DNA of 64,000 nucleotides from Aquimarina mytili (GTDB lineage: Bacteria; Bacteroidota; Bacteroidia; Flavobacteriales; Flavobacteriaceae). The stretch's first letter is position 1, and the number at the start of each line of letters is the position of its first letter. Shown here piece after piece: positions 7,943-15,322 of this stretch. The notes below the pieces were generated by a model. The model ran no database searches and was not told the DNA's origin. It saw only the letters and a program-made list of their open reading frames with translations. A program made the translations under genes and the position numbers. Where the stretch lies: NCBI RefSeq assembly GCF_016735115.1, contig NZ_JAERQJ010000003.1:1-64000 (forward strand), read 5' to 3'.

Positions 7943-8611
7943 ATGACGAGAGAACAGCATTTAGCATTTTGTAAAAAATGTACAAACCGTGAGATGGACC
8001 TTAAACAAGGTTTAGTCTGCACGCTTACTAAAGAAAAAGCAAACTTTATAAACGAATGTCGTGATTATATTCTTGATCCAGAATACCAGGAGCGATTTGA
8101 TGACACCAAACCTTTGGAAAACCATGTAATAAAAAGCTTGGTAGACAATAACGTATTAGATACACTAAGGCAAGAGCAAAATTACCCTCAAGGATTAATA
8201 GCGGGGATATCAACTGGAATTGTTGGAGCAGCAATCTGGGGAGCTATTACTGTAGCTACAGGGTTTCAAATTGGCTTTATGGCACTTGCCATAGGAGCTG
8301 CAGTGGGAATTGCAATCCGCTTTTCTGGCAAAGGAGTAGATTCAATATTTGGAATTTCGGGTGCTATTATTGCTGTATTGAGCTGCCTGCTTGGTAATTT
8401 CTTTAGCATTATAGGTTTTTTAGCCCATCAAGAAGATCTTAATTATATCGATACTTTATTTTTGTTTGACTACTCATTTTTATGGCCTATCATGCAAGAG
8501 ACTTTTAGCATAATCGATCTGCTCTTTTATGGAATCGCCGGAGCCGAAGGTTATAAATTTTCGTTTAGAGCCTTGACTGAAAAAGATATTGCTCAACTAA
8601 AGGAAGAATAG
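7943..8611 (+). CDS. Membrane protein with N-terminal four-Cys motif
   Basis: 222 residues. The N-terminal 40 residues carry four cysteines (CKKC near 10-13, then one each near 26 and 39), a likely metal-binding ribbon on the cytosolic side. Residues about 80-200 hold four hydrophobic segments, the first two Gly/Ala-rich (GISTGIVGAAIWGAITVAT, MALAIGAAVGIAIRF). This layout (short Cys motif plus glycine-rich membrane helices) recurs in uncharacterised flavobacterial membrane proteins. No enzymatic motif is seen. It forms its own unit after the terminator of the preceding gene. Confidence 0.8.
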   Translation: MTREQHLAFCKKCTNREMDLKQGLVCTLTKEKANFINECRDYILDPEYQERFDDTKPLENHVIKSLVDNNVLDTLRQEQNYPQGLIAGISTGIVGAAIWGAITVATGFQIGFMALAIGAAVGIAIRFSGKGVDSIFGISGAIIAVLSCLLGNFFSIIGFLAHQEDLNYIDTLFLFDYSFLWPIMQETFSIIDLLFYGIAGAEGYKFSFRALTEKDIAQLKEE

Positions 8612-8860
8612 TCAAATTTTACACCATGCAAAACAACTAGGAGTACTAAAAATAGCGCTCCATGTTTATATATATCGAAGTACAATTCTCCCTGTGGTCG
8701 AATCACTGGATGCGACATATCATTTTGTGATCAGTTGAAGTGATTTTGATGATAATCGAGATTATACCGAGAACTGTTTTTTATCTAAACGTCCAAACTT
8801 CATTTTAAATAAATAGTTTAGATTTGTTTCTTCATACTTTAGAAAACAAAAAATTACTAC

Positions 8861-9067
8861 ATGAGTGAAAAATGGAAAAACAAGATAAAAACCGGGGGAA
8901 TATGGGGAGGTATGACTGCTATTATTTCTAACCTATTTAGATTAGCAGATCATGTATCTTTTGAAGATATCTTTTTTACGTATCGTTTTTTATTAGAACT
9001 TCTAGTATTCTTAGTAGTAGGGATTTTATTTTTTTCAGGAGGTTTTAATGTAAAACCTAAGGAATAA
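8861..9067 (+). CDS. Small membrane protein
   Basis: 68 residues. The first half is polar and amphipathic, with one moderately hydrophobic segment (GGIWGGMTAIISNLFRLA); the second half is a strong membrane helix (LLELLVFLVVGILFFSGG). The start ATGAGTGAAAAATGG is preceded by an A-rich leader. The 250 bp upstream include a degenerate piece of the extragenic repeats (AATTCTCCCTGTGGTCGAATCACT near 8680-8710). Function unknown. Confidence 0.7.
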   Translation: MSEKWKNKIKTGGIWGGMTAIISNLFRLADHVSFEDIFFTYRFLLELLVFLVVGILFFSGGFNVKPKE

Positions 9068-9126
9068 TATTTTCAAGATCTAAGAAGTGTACATATCATA
9101 TAACTCAGAAATCTTAGGGATTCAAC

Positions 9127-9666
9127 ATGAAATATCTGCTCACCGGACAAGAAACCGAAAGATTAAGCTTTAGGCTTTTAGAACCTGAGGATTTTAATGC
9201 CTGGGTTCCTCTTTTTAAAGAAAAAGACGTGGCTAAGTTTTTGGGTATGGATCCAAAACTATCGCCTAACGGCCTATGTCAAGCGTGGTTTGATAAATCG
9301 TTTAATCGATATCAAAATGATTTAGGCGGCATGAATGTTTTAATTGATAAAAAAACAAACCAATTTATTGGACAATGCGGGCTCTTAATACAGACCATTG
9401 ATGATGTCAAACGGCTTGAAGTGGGGTATTCTATTCTTCCCAAATTTTGGAACCAGGGATATGCTTATGAAGCAGCACGAAAATGCAAAGACTATGCTTT
9501 TGAAAATAACTTTACTGATTCATTAATCTCTGTAGTACATATCGATAATATAGGTTCTGAAAAAGTGGCTTTAAAAAATGGAATGACCTTCGAAAAACTA
9601 ACCGAAGAGGTTTTTAATGTGTTTAGCATTAGTAAAGAAGATTGGAAGCTTTCAAAGCAAATCTGA
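9127..9666 (+). CDS. GNAT N-acetyltransferase (RimJ/RimL type)
   Basis: 179 residues, full length for the Acetyltransf_3 family, which transfers acetyl from acetyl-CoA to amino groups of proteins or small molecules. The TERLSFRLLEPEDFNAW opening is the typical N-terminus. Motif A with the CoA pyrophosphate loop reads GYSILPKFWNQGYAYEAA, where the usual R/Q-x-x-G-x-G/A is WNQGYA. Motif B has HIDNIGSEKVALKNGM, the classic N-x-x-S-x-x-[LV]-x-x-x-G-F/M pattern. Cytosolic. The substrate cannot be told from the sequence, and the neighbours give no hint. Confidence 0.9.
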   Translation: MKYLLTGQETERLSFRLLEPEDFNAWVPLFKEKDVAKFLGMDPKLSPNGLCQAWFDKSFNRYQNDLGGMNVLIDKKTNQFIGQCGLLIQTIDDVKRLEVGYSILPKFWNQGYAYEAARKCKDYAFENNFTDSLISVVHIDNIGSEKVALKNGMTFEKLTEEVFNVFSISKEDWKLSKQI

Positions 9667-9797
9667 TCCTATAGATCCCAATCTATGACGCGATAACAAA
9701 TTCTCAACCCCAAACCCTCATATTTTTAGAGTACCATTTAACATTACTTTATCATTACTGGTTGTAATATTCTTTAAAAAGTAACGACCTTTAAGAT

Positions 9798-10646
9798 ATG
9801 ATTAAAGAGTTTACAGAATTTTCTACAGAAGCTATCTTAAAAACAGGAGACGAAGAGTTACTAAAACCGTATACAGTATCAAAGCTTATAGGGTTGTATA
9901 CCTTTGTTTGGGTTAAAAATTCTGAAGCTACTTTAGAAATTGATGGCATCGTTACCACTATCAAAAAAGATAAGATTGTAGTACTTACACCAAATCAATA
10001 TTTCAAATTTATTAGTGGATCAAATTTGATTGTATATCAATTTAATCGCGAGTTTTATTGTATTAAAGATCATGATAAAGAAGTGAGTTGTATGGGTATT
10101 CTTTTTTATGGTAATAGTACAATACCTATTATAGAATTAGATAATAAAGAAAGTGGTAAGCTTGATTTGTTTCACCAGATTTTTTTGGAAGAACTAGATA
10201 CCGTAGATACTATACAAGCCGAAATGTTGCGTATGCTTATGGCACGATTTATTATCACCACTACCCGATTGATTAAACAACAAGGAGGATATGATGAGAA
10301 TAAAAATCAGGTAGACCTTATTAAAGAATTTAATGCTTTGGTAGAATTTAATTTTAGAAAAGAGCATTCTGTAGCGTTTTATGCGGAAAAATTATTCAAA
10401 TCCCCTAAGACACTCTCGAATAATTTTGCTAAATTTGAGAAAAGCCCACTCCAGATCATACATGATCGAATTGTTTTAGAAGCCAAACGCCTACTTATTT
10501 ATACAGAAAAGACTGCCAAGGAGATTGCGTATGAAATTGGTTTTGAAGATGCGTCACACCTGAGCAGAATGTTTAAGAAACATACCTCTTTTTCGCCTTC
10601 AGATTTTAGAAAACAGCTTAAATCTGAACCTGTCGGGAATTATTGA
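9798..10646 (+). CDS. AraC-family transcriptional regulator (local regulon)
   Basis: 282 residues. The C-terminal 90 residues hold the two helix-turn-helix motifs of AraC/XylS proteins: first around SVAFYAEKLFKSPKTLSNNF, second around TAKEIAYEIGFEDASHLSRM, ending in the signature FKKHTSFSPSDFRKQ. The N-terminal 180 residues are a divergent cupin-like sensor domain. Three near-identical 30-bp sites (10633, 11705, 11976) lie at the end of this gene and in front of the next three transcription units, each exactly 52 bp from a TTTG -7 element. I infer that this protein binds them. The first site overlaps its own stop codon. Confidence 0.92.
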   Translation: MIKEFTEFSTEAILKTGDEELLKPYTVSKLIGLYTFVWVKNSEATLEIDGIVTTIKKDKIVVLTPNQYFKFISGSNLIVYQFNREFYCIKDHDKEVSCMGILFYGNSTIPIIELDNKESGKLDLFHQIFLEELDTVDTIQAEMLRMLMARFIITTTRLIKQQGGYDENKNQVDLIKEFNALVEFNFRKEHSVAFYAEKLFKSPKTLSNNFAKFEKSPLQIIHDRIVLEAKRLLIYTEKTAKEIAYEIGFEDASHLSRMFKKHTSFSPSDFRKQLKSEPVGNY

Positions 10647-10700
10647 CAAGTGTAAAGGAAAAAGTGCCATGTTATAGAATTTGTTTTTGCCCCAACTTTG
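10633..10700 (+). promoter_or_regulatory. AraC-type operator plus promoter, copy 1
   Basis: TCGGGAATTATTGACAAGTG continuing to AAAGGAAAA (10633-10662) matches copies 2 and 3 at TCGGGAA, GACAAGT and GGAA. The -7 element CAACTTTG is at 10693-10700; GACAAG to TTTG is 52 bp, identical in all copies. It overlaps the TGA of the regulator gene and precedes the gene at 10755. A CCGAAA-CCTG-TTTCGG hairpin lies in the leader (about 10725-10740). Confidence 0.75.
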
Positions 10701-10754
10701 TAGTGTAATTAATAAAAGAACCACCGAAACCTGTTTCGGGAAAAACATAAAGAC

Positions 10755-11216
10755 ATGAAAAATTTTACTCACCATATTAAAATAGCTTTTTTTGGAATAT
10801 TATTTCTTGCTTTTTCTACGGGTACTGCCCAGGTAGAATTAGAAACGGTATACCTTAACGATTATACTGAAGAGGAAGTATATACAAATAATTTTAGCAG
10901 TTTTAACGACGATTTAATTGCTGAAGATGTTATCAATTTTAGAATTGAAATAAAAAAAGCAAAAGAAGATAATAGCTATTTATTATTTCTTTCAGAAAGA
11001 AATAGTCTCGAAGTGTTGACCGCTGGGTATTTAAAAACGATCCGCAAAGGAGCAAACAGAAGTACTGATGCTGAAGCTTTTGTAAATTATCTTAGAGAAA
11101 AACTTCCAGAATTAATTAATCAATTTAGGAAAGATAATAACCTTGAAGAGTTATATATCATTTCTCGAAAAAATACTTTTAATGGTAAAATAGACGCTTT
11201 ACCGGTTGTACTTTAA
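10755..11216 (+). CDS. Secreted protein of unknown function
   Basis: 153 residues. A Sec signal peptide (residues 1-26, cleavage after GTAQ) is followed by about 125 residues of mixed, mostly charged alpha/beta sequence (VELETVYLNDYTEEEVYTNN at the mature start). There are no cysteines in the mature part and no recognised motif. It is first in a unit with the DoxX-like gene at 11269 (52-bp gap), under operator copy 1 of the AraC-type regulator encoded just upstream. Probably periplasmic or outer-membrane associated. Confidence 0.8.
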   Translation: MKNFTHHIKIAFFGILFLAFSTGTAQVELETVYLNDYTEEEVYTNNFSSFNDDLIAEDVINFRIEIKKAKEDNSYLLFLSERNSLEVLTAGYLKTIRKGANRSTDAEAFVNYLREKLPELINQFRKDNNLEELYIISRKNTFNGKIDALPVVL

Positions 11217-11268
11217 TTTTTTATTATTTTTTTATTAAATTCGGGTTGCTAACAAATTACCCCTATTA

Positions 11269-11640
11269 ATGAAAAATAAATTACCCCTATTGCTGCGCAT
11301 TGTCGTGGCAATAATTCTAATTCAGACTCTCCGATTTAAATTTACCGCGCATCCAGATAGTGTTTACATTTTTACCAAAGTAGGTTTAGAGCCTTACGGT
11401 AGAATAATTACAGGAGTAACCGAACTTATTGCTGGAGTATTACTCTTCATTCCAAAAACTATTTGGATGGGAGCTACTTTAACACTAGGAATTATTGGTG
11501 GAGCCATAATGATGCATTTAACCAAATTAGGGATTGAAGTAAATAATGATGGAGGTATTCTTTTTATTACTGCTGTTATTACTTTTGTCTTAAGTGCCAT
11601 AATTCTTTGGATGAAAAGAAGAGAAGTCAACTTTTTCTAA
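11269..11640 (+). CDS. DoxX-like membrane protein
   Basis: 123 residues with four membrane helices covering almost the whole chain. The N-terminal helix contains RIVVAIILIQTLRFKF, followed by GVTELIAGVLLFIP and GGAIMMHLTKLGI. The order and the R-x-F/K-F and G-x-x-E-x-x-x-G-x-x-L pattern are those of the DoxX/DoxD superfamily of small quinol- or thiol-linked membrane proteins. Co-transcribed with the secreted protein upstream. The pairing with an AhpD-like protein under the same operator type points to an oxidative or electrophile-stress role (inference). Confidence 0.85.
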   Translation: MKNKLPLLLRIVVAIILIQTLRFKFTAHPDSVYIFTKVGLEPYGRIITGVTELIAGVLLFIPKTIWMGATLTLGIIGGAIMMHLTKLGIEVNNDGGILFITAVITFVLSAIILWMKRREVNFF

Positions 11641-11673
11641 AAAGATCACCTAAAAACATATATACTAAAAGCT

Positions 11674-11706
11674 TAAACCCTTGCAATTGCAAGGGTTTTT
11701 TATTTC
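11674..11706 (+). terminator. Terminator after the DoxX-like gene
   Basis: AAACCCTTGC-AATT-GCAAGGGTTT hairpin (stem about 10 bp) followed by TTTTATTT. It also separates operator copy 2, which begins at 11705. Confidence 0.85.
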
Positions 11707-11772
11707 GGGAAGAATCGACAAGTATCCGGGAAAATCTTCCATTTCTTATGGCTACTTTCTGATGCATCTTTG
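11705..11772 (+). promoter_or_regulatory. AraC-type operator plus promoter, copy 2
   Basis: TCGGGAAGAATCGACAAGTA continuing to TCCGGGAAAA (11705-11734), then -7 element GCATCTTTG ending at 11772. GACAAG starts at 11717 and TTTG at 11769, 52 bp apart as in copies 1 and 3. It sits directly in front of the 52-residue peptide gene, whose ATG is 26 bp after the TTTG. Confidence 0.75.
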
Positions 11773-11798
11773 TATTGTTAATATAAAACAATAGAAAG

Positions 11799-11957
11799 AT
11801 GACAATTCAGAATAAATCAATTTTTAATCTCATAGAGATTTTCAGAAAAGGAAAGAAACAAATCATAAATACAATAAACCCTAAGACACATTGTGAGCAA
11901 AAAGGGATTCATGATTTTTATTGTGATACAGAAAAACCTTTTATAGAAAGGAGCTAA
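11799..11957 (+). CDS. 52-residue peptide, unknown
   Basis: A small frame of 53 codons starting with MTIQNKSIFNLIEIFRKGKK and ending TEKPFIERS. The N-terminal half is a basic amphipathic helix; the C-terminal half has two Cys and two His (H-C ... H ... C spacing), so metal or disulfide chemistry is conceivable. There is no signal peptide. The reason to call it real is its position: it has its own operator/promoter copy 2 with a 26-bp leader, and operator copy 3 begins only 18 bp after its stop. No family recognised. Confidence 0.6.
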   Translation: MTIQNKSIFNLIEIFRKGKKQIINTINPKTHCEQKGIHDFYCDTEKPFIERS

Positions 11958-11975
11958 TACAAGTTAAAATCAAGA

Positions 11976-12043
11976 TCGGGAATTTTTGACAAGTCTCCGG
12001 GAAGAATAAACATTTTATCACCTTGATTTTCACCTGATCTTTG
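11976..12043 (+). promoter_or_regulatory. AraC-type operator plus promoter, copy 3
   Basis: TCGGGAATTTTTGACAAGTC continuing to TCCGGGAAGA (11976-12005), then GATCTTTG with TTTG at 12040. GACAAG starts at 11988, again 52 bp upstream of TTTG. A possible -33 TTG is at 12023-12025. It precedes the AhpD-like gene at 12133; the leader holds an ATCCTGAAAC-AC-GTTTAGGAT hairpin (12070-12091). Confidence 0.75.
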
Positions 12044-12132
12044 TACCAGAAAATTAAAACAAATTATAACACATCCTGAAACACGTTTAGGATAAACTAA
12101 AACAAAAATAAAACTATAAAAACTTTAAAATT

Positions 12133-12681
12133 ATGAGCACATTTAATGTACCAACCAGAGAAGAAGTAAGCGCTAATAACCAAGCGATATTTGACAACTT
12201 AAATAAAGCTTTAGGATTTGTTCCTAATCTATACGCAACTTATGCGCATAGTGATACAGCTCTAGAAAATTATCTAAACTTTTCTAATGCAAAAACATCA
12301 TTATCAGCAAAAGAAAAAGAAGTAGTTAACCTAGCCGTTAGCCAAGTAAATGAATGTATTTATTGTTTATCAGCACATACTGCAATCGGAAAAATGAATG
12401 GATTCACTGATGAACAAATCCTTGAACTAAGAGCTGGATATGCTTCTTTTGACAGCAAACTGGATGCCTTGGCTAAACTAGCTAAAAATGTTACCGAAAA
12501 TAGAGGAAAAACAGATCAAAACGTAATCGAAAATTTCTTTGCAGCTGGATATACAAAAGGAAACTTGATTGATACGATCTCATTAGTGGGTGATAAAACC
12601 ATCTCTAATTACATCCATAGTACGACTCAGGTTCCTGTAGATTTCCCGGTTGCTCAACCACTAGAAACTGCAACAGTATAA
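12133..12681 (+). CDS. AhpD-like / carboxymuconolactone decarboxylase-family protein
   Basis: 182 residues, all-helical AhpD-like fold. The redox motif is present: E74-C75-x-x-C78-x-x-x-H82 in NECIYCLSAHTAIGKMNG, the arrangement used by alkylhydroperoxidase AhpD-type proteins to reduce peroxides through a CxxC pair. The N-terminal segment (ALGFVPNLYATYAHS) is the usual region before the core in uncharacterised peroxidase-related proteins. Cytosolic. Controlled by operator copy 3 and so probably part of the regulon of the AraC protein at 9798. Substrate not deducible; a decarboxylase role is less likely given the CxxC motif. Confidence 0.9.
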   Translation: MSTFNVPTREEVSANNQAIFDNLNKALGFVPNLYATYAHSDTALENYLNFSNAKTSLSAKEKEVVNLAVSQVNECIYCLSAHTAIGKMNGFTDEQILELRAGYASFDSKLDALAKLAKNVTENRGKTDQNVIENFFAAGYTKGNLIDTISLVGDKTISNYIHSTTQVPVDFPVAQPLETATV

Positions 12682-12717
12682 GTGTAACCATCGAGGTAGA
12701 ATTACCCCTTTATATAT

Positions 12718-12763
12718 TTCCCGGAAGAAGCAAGAAATAAAAAGCTCTTCCTTTTTCCGGGAA
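12718..12763 (+). terminator. Hairpin after the AhpD-like gene
   Basis: TTCCCGGAA (12718-12726) and TTCCGGGAA (12755-12763) form a perfect 9-bp stem, extended inside by GAAG/CTTC. The following CCTTTTAAAA is a weak T tract. It separates this gene from the cupredoxin-like gene. Confidence 0.6.
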
Positions 12764-12817
12764 CCTTTTAAAAATAAAATAATTAATCATTTATATACAT
12801 TAATAATTATCAAAACC

Positions 12818-13186
12818 ATGAAAAATTTAATCTCATTATTTACATTACTTTTAGCAATCACTTTTAGCGCACAGGCGCAAGACGTAAAAACAGTTGCTTT
12901 AGAACAAACTAAAGGAGAATTTACTCAAAAAGAAATCAAATTATCTGAGGGAAGTTATATTTTCAATATCACTAATAATCAAGCGGGAACTGATGTAGGT
13001 TTCGTATTAGTACCTCAAGGAAAAGATGCATCTGATGCCAAAAATCACATCAAAGAAGCATACGTAACTAAGGTAGTTGCCGAAGGTAAAACTGAAAGCT
13101 CGAATACAGTTACGCTACAGAAAGGAACATATACATACTTTTGTCCGTTAAATAAGACACCGCAATATACTCTGGTAGTAGAGTAA
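12818..13186 (+). CDS. Secreted cupredoxin-like protein
   Basis: 122 residues: signal peptide (1-20, ending FSAQAQ) and a small Greek-key beta-barrel. The strand order (EIKLSEGSYIFNITNNQAG ... GTYTYFCPLNKTPQYTLVVE) is that of plastocyanin/cupredoxin-like domains. The C-terminal loop has Cys in YFCPLNKTPQY, but the His and Met/His ligands that normally flank this Cys are absent, so canonical type-1 copper binding is doubtful. Periplasmic. It follows the AhpD-like gene, separated by a hairpin; I found no GACAAGT operator in front of it. Confidence 0.8.
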   Translation: MKNLISLFTLLLAITFSAQAQDVKTVALEQTKGEFTQKEIKLSEGSYIFNITNNQAGTDVGFVLVPQGKDASDAKNHIKEAYVTKVVAEGKTESSNTVTLQKGTYTYFCPLNKTPQYTLVVE

Positions 13187-13208
13187 TTACATGTCTTTTT
13201 CAAAACTT

Positions 13209-13247
13209 AAAACCTTGTTAATATAGATTAGCAAGGTTTTTCTTTTT
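13209..13247 (+). terminator. Terminator after the cupredoxin-like gene
   Basis: AAAACCTTGTTAAT and ATTAGCAAGGTTTT pair over about 13 bp with one mismatch and a 4-nt loop, followed by a T-rich tail TTTCTTTTTA. Confidence 0.85.
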
Positions 13248-13272
13248 ATATTTTAGCTAAAAACTAACCCTG

Positions 13273-13998
13273 ATGAAAAACTTATTTGTCCTCGTAGTAT
13301 GTCTTTTGACATTAGTTGCCTGTAAAACCGATGTTAAAAAGCAGAATCAATACGAAGAAGATGTAGAAGTAAGAGATCCACAACTTATTACTAACAAGGA
13401 GAAAAAGAAAATGCTTACTACAGCCGAGGCTATTGCGCATGCAAATGGATTTGAACATTGGAATAAAGTAAAAGAAATAATCTTCACTTTTAATGTGGAT
13501 CGAGATACAGTCCACTCAGAACGATCGTGGAACTGGAAGCCTAAAGAAAATCTGGTTACCATGACCTCTGCAACAGATACCATTACGTATAATAGAACTC
13601 AAATAGATAGTACTAATCAAAAAGCAGACGAAGGTTTTATCAATGACAAATATTGGTTATTGGCTCCTTTTAATTTAGTTTGGGATAGCGCAAGTTTTAC
13701 TTCGCAACATCAAGTAAAAGCTGTTGCTCCAATTAGTAATAAAGAAATGCAAAAGCTAACCATTGTTTATAAAAATGAAGGTGGGTATACTCCGGGCGAT
13801 GCTTATGATTTTTATTTTGAAGGGGATTTCATTATCAAAGAATGGGTTTTTAGACAAAAAAATACCGCAGAGCCATCATTGATTACTTCTTGGGAAAATT
13901 ATAATACGTATAACGGAATCAAAATTGCAAAAACTCATAAACGCAATGAAGGTGATTGGACCTTACATTTTACAAATATTGAGATAATTACAGAATAA
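13273..13998 (+). CDS. Lipoprotein of unknown function
   Basis: 241 residues. Lipobox LVAC with Cys17, followed by KTDVKKQ (no acidic export signal, so it may face the periplasm). The mature domain starts with a TAEAIAHANGFEHWNKVKEI helix and continues as beta-strands with many Trp/Tyr/Phe (SERSWNWKPKENLVTM). This resembles the LolA/LolB-like beta-clam lipoproteins that appear as uncharacterised outer-membrane lipoprotein-sorting-like domains in Flavobacteriaceae. The assignment is tentative. Single-gene unit between a terminator and the convergent MFS gene. Confidence 0.8.
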   Translation: MKNLFVLVVCLLTLVACKTDVKKQNQYEEDVEVRDPQLITNKEKKKMLTTAEAIAHANGFEHWNKVKEIIFTFNVDRDTVHSERSWNWKPKENLVTMTSATDTITYNRTQIDSTNQKADEGFINDKYWLLAPFNLVWDSASFTSQHQVKAVAPISNKEMQKLTIVYKNEGGYTPGDAYDFYFEGDFIIKEWVFRQKNTAEPSLITSWENYNTYNGIKIAKTHKRNEGDWTLHFTNIEIITE

Positions 13999-14019
13999 CA
14001 CACCGGTATTATATATCGG

Positions 14020-15180
14020 TTATGCTTCTTTTTTCTTAAGAAAGAAAGTGATTATCATGGCTATACTAGTCGCTACCAATAAGGCTATAAAGCTAAGTTG
14101 AAGACTATCTATTTTTGATAAAAAACCTAAAAGTGGCGGACTTAATAAAAAGCCTAAATATCCAAACCCGGCAACAAAAGAGATTCCTTGTGCAGCAGAA
14201 ATACCATTGGTTTTTCCTGCTAGTCTAAATAACTCAGGAATAATTACCGAAAACCCTAACCCTACCAATCCAAAACCAAAGATGCTAATTACTAATTGAG
14301 AAGCTAATACTGCAGAAAATCCAAGAATACTTAAAACACATCCACCGACAATTATAGCTAGCGATCCAAATCGTTTACTAATTGCATCTCCCAAAAAGCG
14401 CCCCAATGTCATCGTGGCAGAAAAAGCTACGAATCCAAACCCGGATATCTTCTCTGAAGTAACCTTTATAACATCTTGCAAATATAACTTGCTCCAATGC
14501 TCTATGGCACCTTCGCTACCCATAATTAAAAAAGCTATAATAGTAAGCCCAAGTAGCGGACGAATAAGACTTAAATCATAAGACTCTTTTTTCTTTTTGG
14601 AGGCACTACCTTTGATATCAAAGTACGCTTTGAAGATTATCAAATTAGTAAGGATAACAAAAATTACGGCGCATAGCATATGCATTATTGGAACTTCAAA
14701 ATAATCAATTATTAAACTCCCAATACCGGCTCCAATTACACCTCCTAAACTAAAAAAACCATGTGAAGCCGACATAATATGAATTGTATCTTCTTGTTCA
14801 ATATCCGAGACAAGGGCATTCATAGAAATATCGGTTAGGCATCCTGACAATCCTACTAAAAAAAGAGAAATACACAATGTAAGATACGTGGGCATCAATA
14901 AAGGGATCAAAAATAACAACGAGAATACTACAATAGCAAAAAATGTAGTTTTGCCGACCCCTATCCTATCAATGATTAAAGATGACAAAGGAATCATTAC
15001 AAGGGTACCTAGGGCAAAACAAAATAATGCAATCCCCAATTGTGCATCATCTATTGCCAATTTGGATCGTACCTGAGGAATATAAAGTACCCAAGTACCG
15101 ACAATGATGTTTAACGATGCAAATACCCATGCAGGACCAAAGTAACGCAGCTTTGTAAGGATCAATTGTAGTGAGTTCAT
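14020..15180 (-). CDS. MFS transporter (YbjJ-like)
   Basis: 386 residues with about 12 membrane helices, full length for the major facilitator superfamily. The loop after helix 2 (SSLIIDRIGVGKTTFF) corresponds to MFS motif A. SASHGFFSLGGVIGAGIGS in helix 5 is typical of the YbjJ / fucose-permease-like branch, whose substrates are mostly unknown. Proton-coupled transport across the inner membrane is expected. Divergent from an AraC-family gene (15323). The 142-bp gap holds a pair of direct repeats spaced 21 bp, so the transporter is probably controlled by that regulator and carries its inducer or a related compound. Confidence 0.9.
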   Translation of the reverse strand: MNSLQLILTKLRYFGPAWVFASLNIIVGTWVLYIPQVRSKLAIDDAQLGIALFCFALGTLVMIPLSSLIIDRIGVGKTTFFAIVVFSLLFLIPLLMPTYLTLCISLFLVGLSGCLTDISMNALVSDIEQEDTIHIMSASHGFFSLGGVIGAGIGSLIIDYFEVPIMHMLCAVIFVILTNLIIFKAYFDIKGSASKKKKESYDLSLIRPLLGLTIIAFLIMGSEGAIEHWSKLYLQDVIKVTSEKISGFGFVAFSATMTLGRFLGDAISKRFGSLAIIVGGCVLSILGFSAVLASQLVISIFGFGLVGLGFSVIIPELFRLAGKTNGISAAQGISFVAGFGYLGFLLSPPLLGFLSKIDSLQLSFIALLVATSIAMIITFFLKKKEA

Positions 15181-15248
15181 TATTAGTTAGTTTGCATACT
15201 CATTGTTATCATCTCAAAATTAAGACTATACCAGCATTAATTCATAAA

Positions 15249-15280
15249 ACAAAATATTCCATCCCTAAGACAAAATATTC
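15249..15280. promoter_or_regulatory. Direct repeat ACAAAATATTC x2, candidate AraC operator
   Basis: ACAAAATATTC occurs at 15249-15259 and again at 15270-15280, 21 bp start to start (two helical turns). This is the arrangement expected for a dimeric AraC/XylS protein. It lies between the divergent MFS (start 15180) and AraC (start 15323) genes. Confidence 0.6.
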
Positions 15281-15322
15281 TAATAAGCTCTTTATAAATA
15301 AAAAAAATGATAATTTTATTAC

